From Halieaceae bacterium UBA4438 (GTDB lineage Bacteria > Pseudomonadota > Gammaproteobacteria > Pseudomonadales > Halieaceae), in contig DGPO01000012.1 in NCBI GenBank assembly GCA_002390485.1, positions 1 through 11,347 on the forward strand: 11,347 bases of DNA, given 5' to 3'. The notes under the pieces were generated by a model, which saw nothing but the letters and a program-made list of their open reading frames with translations, had not been told where the DNA came from and did no database searches. Shown here piece by piece: positions 1 to 7,127 of the stretch (the first letter of the stretch is position 1; each line of letters opens with the position of its first letter). The position numbers and the translations under genes were made by a program.

Positions 1-110
1 GCAGCTTTGGCTTTGGGCGCAGCTTTGGCCTTAGGCTCAGCCTTGGGTGCAGCCTTTGCTTTGGGCGCAGCCTTTGTCTTGGGTGCGGCCTTCGCTTTTG
101 GCGCGGCCTT
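1..110 (-). repeat. Imperfect 18-nt tandem repeat coding for KAAPKA units
   Basis: The stretch is built from degenerate 18-base units of the type gcagcctttgctttgggc (plus strand), each coding KAAPKA or KAAPKT on the minus strand. One unit is broken by an EP dipeptide (KAEPKA). Third-position differences between units indicate an old expansion held by protein-level selection, though the array could still change length by slippage. Confidence 0.75.
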
Positions 111-143
111 AACGTCGGGGGTTGTTGTCTTCTTCGCTGCCAT
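1..143 (-). CDS. Histone H1/AlgP-like lysine-alanine-proline repeat protein (N-terminal part)
   Basis: Reading leftward from an ATG at 143, the protein begins MAAKKTTTPDVKAAPKAKAA and continues as KAAPKA repeats until it leaves the window after 47 codons. Such Lys/Ala/Pro-rich tails occur in bacterial histone H1-like proteins and in AlgP of Pseudomonas, which are thought to bind DNA through the positive charge; the same composition also occurs as a tail on other proteins, for example phasin-like granule proteins. Only a low-complexity segment is visible, so the family cannot be fixed. The ATG at 143 has GGAA six bases upstream. A second in-frame ATG at 155 would add METQ but lacks a visible ribosome binding site. 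It is divergent from the M15 peptidase gene, with about 155 bp between the starts. No acidic residue is seen except one Asp and one Glu, fitting a nucleic-acid-binding tail. Confidence 0.7.
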   Translation of the reverse strand, partial: MAAKKTTTPDVKAAPKAKAAPKTKAAPKAKAAPKAEPKAKAAPKAKA

Positions 144-298
144 TTGAGTTTCCATTGAAACGCATGCTAATTGAATTGCAGTTGACCTGCGCGATTGGGC
201 ACGGGAAGCTATCAGAATTAGGGGCGGTTTGCTAGCGGCTTTTGAGTCTGTTAGTCAGACACATTTTCTCTCGTCGATGATTGCTCGTAAAGGTGGGT
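144..298. promoter_or_regulatory. Divergent intergenic region, H1-like gene / M15 peptidase
   Basis: This 155-bp spacer separates two outward-facing starts and must hold both promoters. I could not find a convincing -35/-10 pair. A TTGACC (182-187) resembles a -35 box but has no good -10 partner at 16-18 bases. A short perfect inverted repeat, GTCTG-TTAGT-CAGAC (246-260), could be an operator half-site pair, but arms of 5 bases are common by chance. Confidence 0.3.
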
Positions 299-988
299 AT
301 GCGGAACGCGGATTACAAGGCTTTGGCTTTTGGGCTCTCAGAGCAACCCATGGTCAAACTCGACAATGGTGTGACACTGCAGGAAGACGCAGCGCGGCAC
401 TTTGTGGCATTGCAAAAGAGGGCCTGCGAGTCAGGATTGGCATTGTGTGCGGCCTCCGGCTTTCGATCGTATCGTGCGCAGCTTGCGATCTTTGACGCCA
501 AATGGGCAGCCCAACGACCCGTACTCGACGATCAGGACCGGCCGTTGAGTCGGTCGGATTACACGGATGAGGAGTGGTTGATGCGCATCCTCCGATTCTC
601 CGCGCTACCGGGTACATCACGACATCATTGGGGTACTGACATCGATGTCTATGACCCCAGCTTGCTGCCTAATGGCCAGGCGTTAAGGCTGGTGCCCAGC
701 GAATATGGCGAGGAAGGCTGTTTTGCTGCTCTGACTGCTTGGATCGACCGTCAAATTGAGACTGACAGTGCCGAAGGATTCTCACGTCCTTACGATCACG
801 ACCGGGGCGGTGTTGCTGTTGAGCCCTGGCACTTAAGCTACTTGCCGCAAGCAAGCCTGCTCAGCAAGTGGGTGACGCCTGAGGCTTTGAGTGAGCTCTG
901 GATGCAAGCGCCGGATCTCCGACCCCAGTGTTATAAATTGGTTGCCGATCGCTTAGGGCCTATTTTTGATCAATATGTCGTGTCGTAG
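299..988 (+). CDS. M15 family metallopeptidase (VanY/LdcB-type D,D- or L,D-carboxypeptidase)
   Basis: A 229-residue zinc carboxypeptidase that should remove a terminal D-amino acid from murein peptides. The M15 signatures are present in order: SGFRSYRAQ (about 53-61), the zinc-binding SxHxxGxxxD motif as S107, H109, G112 and D116, and ExxH as E175 and H178 within EPWH. By comparison with VanX/VanY, H109, D116 and H178 bind zinc and E175 is the catalytic base. I chose the ATG at 299 because AAAGG lies five bases before it; a TTG at 281 would add six residues. Neither start gives a signal peptide or a membrane segment, unlike many VanY-type enzymes, so the mature enzyme appears cytoplasmic unless a further upstream start exists. 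D,D versus L,D specificity cannot be told from sequence. It ends 6 bases from the convergent phosphofructokinase gene, with no terminator between them. Confidence 0.88.
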   Translation: MRNADYKALAFGLSEQPMVKLDNGVTLQEDAARHFVALQKRACESGLALCAASGFRSYRAQLAIFDAKWAAQRPVLDDQDRPLSRSDYTDEEWLMRILRFSALPGTSRHHWGTDIDVYDPSLLPNGQALRLVPSEYGEEGCFAALTAWIDRQIETDSAEGFSRPYDHDRGGVAVEPWHLSYLPQASLLSKWVTPEALSELWMQAPDLRPQCYKLVADRLGPIFDQYVVS

Positions 989-994
989 TTTGAT

Positions 995-2266
995 CTACCA
1001 GCGATTATCAGTGGGCAACTTTTGCGCTAATAAGTGGTTCTCAAGCGTCACGTAGTCGGGCAACCCGTTGCGATAAGGTGGGTAAGCTTCACCAATGATC
1101 AGCGGCGCAAAGTAGCGTCGCGCTTCGTCGGTAATGCCGAAGCCATCGGCTGTAAAAAAACTTTTGGGCATTAATTTCTCTTGGTTAGCCACCTCATTAA
1201 GTGGCGCTTGACCAATAGTCCACTCGTAGGGGACATCCCCGACCCTGACAATGGTGGGCATCACGGCGTTTTCGCCCGCAGCCGCCATTTCCACCGCCGC
1301 TTTGCCCAGCGCATAGGCTTGATCCAAGTCGGTTTGACTAGCGATGTGTCTTGCGGCGCGCTGTAGGTAGTCAGCGACCGCCCAGTGGTATTTGTAGCCG
1401 TGGGCTTGCTTGATCAGGTTGGCGAGCTTTGGAGCAAGACCGCCCAGCTGTACGTGACCAAATGCATCTCTCGATGTTGAGCCGGAGAGTAGTTGTCCGT
1501 CTGCAGTCTGCGTGCCCTCGGAGGCAACAATGACGCAAAATCCAAATTTCGCGACAGTCTGCTCTACTTTTGCGAGAAACCGTGTTTCGTCAAAGGCTAT
1601 CTCTGGGAACAAAATGATGTGGGGCGCTTCCGCCTCAGACTTAGCCGCCAATCCAGCGGCTCCCGCAATCCAGCCTGCGTGTCTGCCCATGACTTCGAGA
1701 ATAAATACCTTTGTTGAGGTTGCACACATACTGGCGATATCGAGCGCGGCCTCTTGCGTCGAGAGTGCAACGTATTTAGCCACCGAACCAAACCCTGGGC
1801 AGTTGTCGGTAAACGGGAGGTCGTTGTCGATCGTCTTAGGCACATGGATCGCCTGCAGCGGGAACCCCATTTTCGCGCCGATTTCTGACACCTTTTGACA
1901 CGTGTCAGCCGAATCACCACCGCCGTTGTAAAAAAAATACCGAATGTTATGTGCTTTGAAGACTTCGATGAGGCGCTCGTATTCGGCGCGATTCTCTTCG
2001 ATGCCCTTTAACTTGTAGCGACAGGATCCAAAGGCACCCGATGGTGTGGTTAGGAGGCCTTTAATTTTTTCAGGCGCTTCGCGAGAGACGTCTATCAGCT
2101 CTTCGCGCAGCGCCCCGAGAATTCCGTTTTTCCCGGCATAGACTTTGCCGATTTTATCGGGATGATTTCGTGCAGTTTCGATGACGGCCAAGGCGCTCGC
2201 GTTGATAACGGCGGTAACGCCTCCGGACTGTGCATAAAAAGCGTTAGGAACTGGATCTGCAGGCAC
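995..2266 (-). CDS. 6-phosphofructokinase, probably pyrophosphate-dependent
   Basis: Phosphorylates fructose 6-phosphate to fructose 1,6-bisphosphate in glycolysis, probably with PPi as donor and therefore reversibly. Starting at GTG 2266 the protein has 423 residues. PFK motifs in order are YAQSGGVTAVINAS near the N terminus, the donor loop NGGGDS (114-119), PKTIDND (143-149) and MGRHAGW (193-199). ATP-dependent enzymes carry GGDGS and PGTIDND; Asp at the second of these loop positions (D118) and Lys in the catalytic loop (K144) are the recognised PPi-type signs. Unusually the preceding position, normally the Mg-binding Asp, is Gly (G117). The GTG at 2266 is preferred because AAGGAG sits six bases upstream; an ATG at 2272 directly abuts that site and a GTG at 2299 lies upstream of it, so both are less likely. 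The gene stands alone, divergent from mpl and convergent with the M15 peptidase gene. Confidence 0.92.
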   Translation of the reverse strand: MPADPVPNAFYAQSGGVTAVINASALAVIETARNHPDKIGKVYAGKNGILGALREELIDVSREAPEKIKGLLTTPSGAFGSCRYKLKGIEENRAEYERLIEVFKAHNIRYFFYNGGGDSADTCQKVSEIGAKMGFPLQAIHVPKTIDNDLPFTDNCPGFGSVAKYVALSTQEAALDIASMCATSTKVFILEVMGRHAGWIAGAAGLAAKSEAEAPHIILFPEIAFDETRFLAKVEQTVAKFGFCVIVASEGTQTADGQLLSGSTSRDAFGHVQLGGLAPKLANLIKQAHGYKYHWAVADYLQRAARHIASQTDLDQAYALGKAAVEMAAAGENAVMPTIVRVGDVPYEWTIGQAPLNEVANQEKLMPKSFFTADGFGITDEARRYFAPLIIGEAYPPYRNGLPDYVTLENHLLAQKLPTDNRW

Positions 2267-2340
2267 GTTCATCTCCTTACACCGCTGGCTTAGGATCACT
2301 CAGATCATGATACGCTTGTACGCCTATTTTGGAGCGTTTG
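2267..2340. promoter_or_regulatory. Divergent spacer, phosphofructokinase / mpl
   Basis: Only 74 bp separate the two starts, so the two promoters must be very close, overlap, or lie partly inside the genes. The mpl ribosome binding site GGAG (2331-2334) lies six bases before its ATG. No clear -35/-10 pair stands out; CATGAT and TACGCT (about 2306-2316) are weak -10 candidates for mpl. Confidence 0.35.
2273..2278 (-). promoter_or_regulatory. Ribosome binding site that sets the phosphofructokinase start
   Basis: On the minus strand AAGGAG is followed by ATGAAC and then GTG. A six-base gap favours the GTG at 2266 over the ATG at 2272, which would have no gap at all. Confidence 0.6.
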
Positions 2341-3693
2341 ATGTTGAAGCGGGTTCACATACTCGGTATTTGCGGAACCTTCATGGGCGGAGTTGCGTTA
2401 CTTGCCCGTGAGCTTGGCTATGAAGTCGAGGGCTCCGACTCAAATATCTATCCCCCGATGAGTACAATGCTTGAGCAAGCGGGTATTCGTATTCATGAGG
2501 GGTACTTGCCAGCGCACTTGAGTCCACCACCTGACTTAGTGGTTATTGGTAATGCGCTTTCGCGCGGAAACCCCTCGGTGGAGTACGTTCTTGACCAGCA
2601 AATCCCTTATATCTCGGGGCCTCAGTGGCTCGGCGAAAACCTGTTGGAGGGGCGTTGGGTTGCGGCCGTTGCGGGAACGCATGGTAAGACATCGACGTCA
2701 TCCATGCTGACCTGGATACTCGAGTGCGCAGGGCGTGACCCTGGGTTCTTGATCGGTGGTGTGCCTTTCGGATTCGACGGGTCGGCCAGACTCGGCTCTG
2801 GGCCATTTGTTGTTGAAGCAGACGAGTATGACTCCGCATTTTTTGATAAACGATCGAAGTTTGTTCATTACAAGCCAAAGACGTTGGTTATCAATAATTT
2901 GGAGTTCGATCACGCAGATATTTTTGATGACCTAAGGGCGATTCAAACGCAGTTTCATCACCTTATTCGTTGCGTACCGGCGCGTGGAAAAGTTCTGTGT
3001 GGATCGGGACAGGCGATTGATGAGGTGCTGAATCTCGGTTGCTGGACGCCCGTTGAGCGCTTGGGCGGCTCGGCCGGTAGGGTGTGGCAATTTTTGGCTC
3101 AAAGCGCCAGTCATCGCGAGCTTGAGATTCAGTCGCCCGGAGGTGAGCAAGGTCGCGTTTCGTGGAATCTGATCGGCCGTCACAATGCGGAAAATGCCGT
3201 TGCCGCGGTTGCGGCCGCTGCGGATATGGGCGTCACTATCGAGGATGCGTGCGCTGCACTTTCAACATTCGGAGGGGTCAAGCGGCGGCTAGAGCTCATA
3301 GGCACGCCCGGCGGAGCCTTTGTTTATGATGATTTCGCGCATCACCCGACAGCTATTGACGCCACACTCTGCGGAGTGCGAAAAACGGTTGGCGCTGCGC
3401 GCGTCATCGCGGTTGTTGAAGTAAGGTCCAATACGATGAAGTACGGAACCCATAAGTCGACATTGATTCCAGCAACCTCAGACGCTGACGAGGTGTTTTG
3501 GTTCGAGCCTCCAGGACTTGATTGGTCTGTGTTAGAGGAGTCGATAGAGACAGAAAAACACCATGTCTTTCACCACGTATCGGATCTCCATGACGCGCTG
3601 GTTCAGTGCGTCAAGTCTGGGGACCATATTGTGATTATGAGTAATGGAAGCTTCTCCGGTTTGCACCGGCAGTTGTTACAATCGTTGGCCTAG
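2341..3693 (+). CDS. mpl: UDP-N-acetylmuramate:L-alanyl-gamma-D-glutamyl-meso-diaminopimelate ligase
   Basis: A cytoplasmic Mur ligase of murein recycling: it joins recovered L-Ala-D-Glu-meso-DAP tripeptide to UDP-MurNAc using ATP, bypassing MurC, MurD and MurE. The 450 residues are close to the 457 of E. coli Mpl. Domains are all visible: the N-terminal UDP-binding GxCGTFMGG (9-17), the ATP loop AGTHGKTST (111-119), EADEYD (159-164) and NNLEFDHADIF (185-195) of the central domain, GRHNAENAVAA (279-289), and the C-terminal DFAHHPT (331-337) followed by RSNTMK (362-367), which separates Mpl from MurC. The ATG at 2341 has GGAG six bases upstream; a TTG twelve bases earlier is in frame but lies over that site. 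First gene of a plus-strand run; the exporter gene follows after 25 bases. That meso-DAP is the diamino acid implies a Gram-negative type wall. Confidence 0.95.
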   Translation: MLKRVHILGICGTFMGGVALLARELGYEVEGSDSNIYPPMSTMLEQAGIRIHEGYLPAHLSPPPDLVVIGNALSRGNPSVEYVLDQQIPYISGPQWLGENLLEGRWVAAVAGTHGKTSTSSMLTWILECAGRDPGFLIGGVPFGFDGSARLGSGPFVVEADEYDSAFFDKRSKFVHYKPKTLVINNLEFDHADIFDDLRAIQTQFHHLIRCVPARGKVLCGSGQAIDEVLNLGCWTPVERLGGSAGRVWQFLAQSASHRELEIQSPGGEQGRVSWNLIGRHNAENAVAAVAAAADMGVTIEDACAALSTFGGVKRRLELIGTPGGAFVYDDFAHHPTAIDATLCGVRKTVGAARVIAVVEVRSNTMKYGTHKSTLIPATSDADEVFWFEPPGLDWSVLEESIETEKHHVFHHVSDLHDALVQCVKSGDHIVIMSNGSFSGLHRQLLQSLA

Positions 3694-3718
3694 TTAAGGG
3701 CCTACCGACGGAGCTGTA

Positions 3719-6247
3719 ATGTCATCATTTTATCAACGTGCGATTTCCCAATACTTTGGGCTGATCATTGTCGCGACTGCAGTAGTTGGGGGTCTTGCGG
3801 CGTCGCAACTGGACAAGGTTCGTCTGGATGCGTCCTCTGACTCATTACTGCTACAGGGTGATCCGGATCTTGCTTTTTTCCAAGAGGCGACCGATCGCTA
3901 CGAGAGTTACGAATTTTTAATCCTCACCTGGGAGCCGGATTCGCCCCTGTTGAGCGATGAATCACTGTCGGGTCTTGCCAGCATGGTCGCTGACCTTGAG
4001 CGGGTAAATGGCGTTCGGACTGTGACCTCCGCGCTGGATGTGCCATTGCTCGAAAGCCCGCCAATCTCCCTTACAGATCTTTCTGACCTTGACGCTATTG
4101 CCAGTCTTCGTGATCCCAAGGTGGACCGAGACATGGCGCTGAAAGAATTCACAACCAGTCAACTTTATCGAAATTTGGTGGTGAGTGAGACGGGTGATCT
4201 CACGGCTGTTCAGGTCACAATCGAACCCAATCAAGAGGTGGATCGACTGGGTGATTTAAGGGGCGAGCTCAGGCAGCAAGTCGCTGAGGGCGCCGGTGTT
4301 GAGATTCAGGACCGTTTAGTCGAGGTGGAGACGGCGTACGACGCAGCGACGCGAACAGTCAACGCCGAGCGGGCGGAGCTTGTCGCCAACGTTCGAGCGG
4401 TCGCCGAGGTCTACCGAGGACAAAGTCGTATTTTCGTTGGCGGTGTGCCAATGATCGCAGCGGACATGCTGGACTTTGTTCAAGACGATCTCGTGACCTT
4501 TGGTTTAGCGATTATTGGCGTCATGGTGGGTATGTTGGCGTTGATTTTCAGGGATTATCGCTGGGTTGTAATCCCCATATCCGGGTGCACCCTGTCGGCA
4601 CTGATGATGCTGGGTTTGCTGGGGTTTACGGACTGGCGAATGACCATCATCTCGTCAAATTTTGTTGCGGTGCTCTTGGTCGTGTCGCTGGCATTGGCCA
4701 TTCACCTTGTTGTCCGGTACCGAGAACTTGAACTCAAAGAGCCGGACCTTGCGCGTGCCGATCGCGCCGTAAAAGCGGCTCAATTGATGTTTGTTCCCTG
4801 CTTTTACACAGCGGTGACCACCATGGTGGCGTTTACGTCGTTGGTTGTGGCGGGCATTAAACCGGTGATCGATTTTGGGTGGATGATGACTGCTGGCATC
4901 GTCGTCGCGTTTATCGTGAGTTTCACCCTAGTGCCAGCACTGATGGCGCTGTTACCGGAGGTGCGTGCGACCGGTGCAAGCGATCAAGCGAGTATGACTC
5001 GGAGTTTCGCGGTTATTGTCGAGAAGTTTGGCGGCTTGGTGTTTGCTGTGGCGGCAGTGCTTGTACTTCTGATTGCGCTGGGGCTTTCGCGGTTGCAGGT
5101 CGAGAATCGGTTTATCGACTATTTCAAAGACACGACTGAGATTTACCAAGGTATGGAGCTACTCGATTCCCGTCTTGGCGGCACGATACCGTTAGATATT
5201 ATTTTGTACCCGCCCGAGGAAATCTTCGATGAGGAGGTCTCTTTCGGCGACTCAAGTCTTGGCGCCGAGGCCGCTGAAGCTATTGACGATGATGCGTTTT
5301 GGAGCGACGACCCATTTGGCGAAGATGTCTCTTTTGCTGACGAAAATTCGGCTGAAATTGGCTATTGGTTTACGCTTGAGGGCCGTAATCTCATCGATCA
5401 GATTCACGCCATCGTCGATGCGCGACCCGAGTCCGGTAAAGTGCTGTCGCTGTCGACCGGCTTTTCCGTGATGGACCGACTTTATGCTGACAAGCTGGGC
5501 AGTGTTGAGCTGGCGTTGGTTGAGCGAAGCCTTCCTGACGACGTCGCGGACGTACTGATCGCACCTTATTACGACCCTGTGGAGCAGCAGGCGCGTCTTA
5601 CAGTCAGGGCTATGGAGACGAGTAAAACGCTGCGGCGGGCACAGTACCTAGAGTCGCTCTACGCAGAGATACTCGCTGAGACCGGACTTGATGAAACGCG
5701 CGTCAAGTTCACTGGGCTTCTCGTTCTTTACAATAATGTGCTGCAGAGTCTCTACGCGTCGCAAATTCTGACGTTGGGCGCGGTGTTTATTGCCATTGGT
5801 GTGATGTTTTTGGCGCTGTTTAGATCGGTCTCACTCGCTTTGCTGGGACTTGCTCCCAATATATTGGCAGCCGGGCTTGTCCTCGGGGTGATGGGCCTGG
5901 CAGGCATCCCGCTGGATATTATGACGATTACTATTGCTGCGATCGTTGTGGGCATGGGCGTTGATAACTGCATTCACTATATTCATCGATTTAGAAAGGA
6001 ATTTGCGGTCGATCAGAATTATCGCGATGCGATGTACCGGAGTCATGCCAGTATCGGCCGAGCCATGTACTACACGACATTGACCGTAGTCGTCGGGTTT
6101 TCAATGCTGACCTTGTCAAACTTCACCCCCAGTATCTACTTTGGCGTACTCACCGTCATGGCAATGTTGGCTGCGGTTATGGGAGCCCTTTTGCTCCTGC
6201 CCAAACTCATTATCACCTTTAAGCCCTTGGGTCCCGGAGCCGCTTAG
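3719..6247 (+). CDS. RND superfamily exporter, MMPL/COG1033 type
   Basis: An 842-residue inner-membrane protein with the RND layout of two repeats, each a membrane helix, a large periplasmic domain and five more helices. Helices appear near 14-32, 259-278, 283-301, 309-330, 359-381, 386-410, then 436-458, 680-701, 703-725, 728-750, 780-800 and 805-829. GMGVDNCIHYIHR (about 744-756) in the second half carries a charged residue in a helix, as expected for proton-coupled RND proteins. It resembles the single-subunit predicted exporters of the MMPL/HpnN/COG1033 group, which move lipids or other hydrophobic molecules, rather than AcrB drug pumps, which are longer and paired with an adaptor; no adaptor or outer-membrane gene is nearby. 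The substrate is unknown. GGAG (3710-3713) lies five bases before the ATG. The second periplasmic domain contains a very acidic stretch (500-546) with an internal duplication. The stop codon overlaps the start of the next gene by one base. Confidence 0.88.
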   Translation: MSSFYQRAISQYFGLIIVATAVVGGLAASQLDKVRLDASSDSLLLQGDPDLAFFQEATDRYESYEFLILTWEPDSPLLSDESLSGLASMVADLERVNGVRTVTSALDVPLLESPPISLTDLSDLDAIASLRDPKVDRDMALKEFTTSQLYRNLVVSETGDLTAVQVTIEPNQEVDRLGDLRGELRQQVAEGAGVEIQDRLVEVETAYDAATRTVNAERAELVANVRAVAEVYRGQSRIFVGGVPMIAADMLDFVQDDLVTFGLAIIGVMVGMLALIFRDYRWVVIPISGCTLSALMMLGLLGFTDWRMTIISSNFVAVLLVVSLALAIHLVVRYRELELKEPDLARADRAVKAAQLMFVPCFYTAVTTMVAFTSLVVAGIKPVIDFGWMMTAGIVVAFIVSFTLVPALMALLPEVRATGASDQASMTRSFAVIVEKFGGLVFAVAAVLVLLIALGLSRLQVENRFIDYFKDTTEIYQGMELLDSRLGGTIPLDIILYPPEEIFDEEVSFGDSSLGAEAAEAIDDDAFWSDDPFGEDVSFADENSAEIGYWFTLEGRNLIDQIHAIVDARPESGKVLSLSTGFSVMDRLYADKLGSVELALVERSLPDDVADVLIAPYYDPVEQQARLTVRAMETSKTLRRAQYLESLYAEILAETGLDETRVKFTGLLVLYNNVLQSLYASQILTLGAVFIAIGVMFLALFRSVSLALLGLAPNILAAGLVLGVMGLAGIPLDIMTITIAAIVVGMGVDNCIHYIHRFRKEFAVDQNYRDAMYRSHASIGRAMYYTTLTVVVGFSMLTLSNFTPSIYFGVLTVMAMLAAVMGALLLLPKLIITFKPLGPGAA
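5216..5356 (+). other. Acidic, internally duplicated insert in the RND exporter
   Basis: Residues 500-546 of the exporter hold 18 Asp or Glu and no Lys or Arg. Two related blocks lie 30 residues apart: FDEEVSFGD at 503-511 and FGEDVSFAD at 533-541. Their DNA is also alike (gtctctttcggcgac and gtctcttttgctgac), suggesting duplication. The segment sits early in the second periplasmic domain. Acidic low-complexity loops can bind divalent cations, but no EF-hand or known calcium motif is clear. Confidence 0.7.
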
Positions 6248-6519
6248 TGGAATGTAGGGCAGGGTGTGGCGCCTGCTGTATTGTGCCCGCTATTCATACG
6301 CCGTTTTTGGGGATGCCGAACGGTAAACGCAAAGGCGAACGCTGTGTGCACCTCGGTGCGCAGGGTTTATGCGCACTATTTGATGATCCGCGTCGGCCCG
6401 CATGTTGTCGCCAATTTCAGGCTGAACCTGCGTTTTGCGGGAGTTCGCGTGAAGAAGCGCTACTGTTGTTGGCCGACCTAGAGTTGCTGAGTGATCCTGA
6501 AGGAGAGTCCCGTGACTGA
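6247..6519 (+). CDS. YkgJ family cysteine cluster protein (UPF0153)
   Basis: A 90-residue protein with a CxxxCxxCC cluster at the N terminus (C3, C7, C10, C11) followed by C33, C42, C53, C54 and C64. This pattern defines the YkgJ/CxxCxxCC family, thought to bind zinc or an Fe-S cluster; the cellular function is unknown. It is short but complete for the compact subgroup. The start is GTG at 6247, whose first base is the last base of the exporter stop codon (TAGTG), so translation is probably by re-initiation from the exporter; no separate ribosome binding site is obvious. The next gene starts 8 bases before its stop. The protein has no signal peptide or membrane helix and should be cytoplasmic. 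Confidence 0.88.
   Translation: MECRAGCGACCIVPAIHTPFLGMPNGKRKGERCVHLGAQGLCALFDDPRRPACCRQFQAEPAFCGSSREEALLLLADLELLSDPEGESRD
6500..6505 (+). promoter_or_regulatory. Ribosome binding site that sets the Lon-domain gene start
   Basis: AAGGAG lies inside the end of the YkgJ-family gene, six bases before the GTG at 6512. It argues against a longer GTG start at 6491, which lies upstream of the site. Confidence 0.6.
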
Positions 6520-7102
6520 TATTCCGCTTTTCCCCTTGGGTACGGTGCTCTTGCCAAGAGGCCGTTTGCCCCTGCAAATCTTTGAGCGCCGTTACATTGA
6601 TATGATTTCCGCGTGTATGCGCGAGGGTTCCCCGTTCGGGGTGATTTGGATTAGACGCGGCTCGGAGGTCGCGGAGGCGTCGGTGACCAACTTAGACCTG
6701 GGCGACTACGGCACTCTGGCAAATATCGTTGACTGGGATCAGTTACCCAACGGTCTTTTGGGCGTCACGATCGAGGGGGGGCAGCGATTCCACGTTGACG
6801 ACGTCTGGCGAGAATCCTCGGGTTTGAATCGGGCGCGTGTCGACGTTGAGCCGTGGCCTGAACCCGTTGCAGTCCCAGAAGAGGGCGTTTCAATGATCGA
6901 TGTACTGGCTGGCCTGCAGCGTCACCCTGAGATCAAGCGGCTTGGATTGTCTCTCGACACGGAAAATGCTTGGGAGGTCTGTCATGTATTAACGCAGTTA
7001 CTTCCCATTGAGAATTCAGTGAAGTACGAACTGCTTGGGCTGACCGACATTACACAGTACATCGATCAGCTCGATGTACTGTTGAGCGAAATGTCGGGCT
7101 GA
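6512..7102 (+). CDS. Lon N-terminal (substrate-binding) domain protein, no protease domain
   Basis: A 196-residue stand-alone version of the N-terminal domain of Lon protease (Pfam LON_substr_bdg, PF02190). The opening IPLFPLGTVLLPRGRLPLQI, followed by FERRY (24-28), is the family hallmark, as is the later GVTIEGGQRF. There is no AAA+ Walker motif and no Ser-Lys protease dyad, so it cannot degrade protein by itself. Similar proteins are widespread in proteobacteria; their role is not established, with an adaptor or substrate-binding role being plausible. The start is GTG at 6512 and overlaps the end of the YkgJ-family gene by eight bases. It is the last gene of the plus-strand run, and its stop is one base from the stop of rnt on the other strand. 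Confidence 0.9.
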   Translation: MTDIPLFPLGTVLLPRGRLPLQIFERRYIDMISACMREGSPFGVIWIRRGSEVAEASVTNLDLGDYGTLANIVDWDQLPNGLLGVTIEGGQRFHVDDVWRESSGLNRARVDVEPWPEPVAVPEEGVSMIDVLAGLQRHPEIKRLGLSLDTENAWEVCHVLTQLLPIENSVKYELLGLTDITQYIDQLDVLLSEMSG

Positions 7103-7127
7103 TCTATTCCGACCCGACCTGATCTAT
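7093..7127. terminator. Possible hairpin between convergent stops
   Basis: GTCGGG (7093-7098) can pair with CCCGAC (7113-7118) around a 14-base loop that contains both stop codons. There is no T tract on either side, so this is at best a weak bidirectional terminator. A 9-base direct repeat, CTGATCTAT, occurs at 7099-7107 and 7119-7127. Confidence 0.2.

Noticed and set aside
246..260. Inverted repeat GTCTG-TTAGT-CAGAC as an operator
   Set aside because: Five-base arms are too short to support a site without conservation data.
1512..1898. Plus-strand 128-codon open frame
   Set aside because: Antisense shadow of the phosphofructokinase gene.
1930..1937. Run of eight A (eight T in the phosphofructokinase message) as a frameshift site
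   Set aside because: The frame reads through it cleanly as YFFYNGG, in line with the family, so no slippage is needed.
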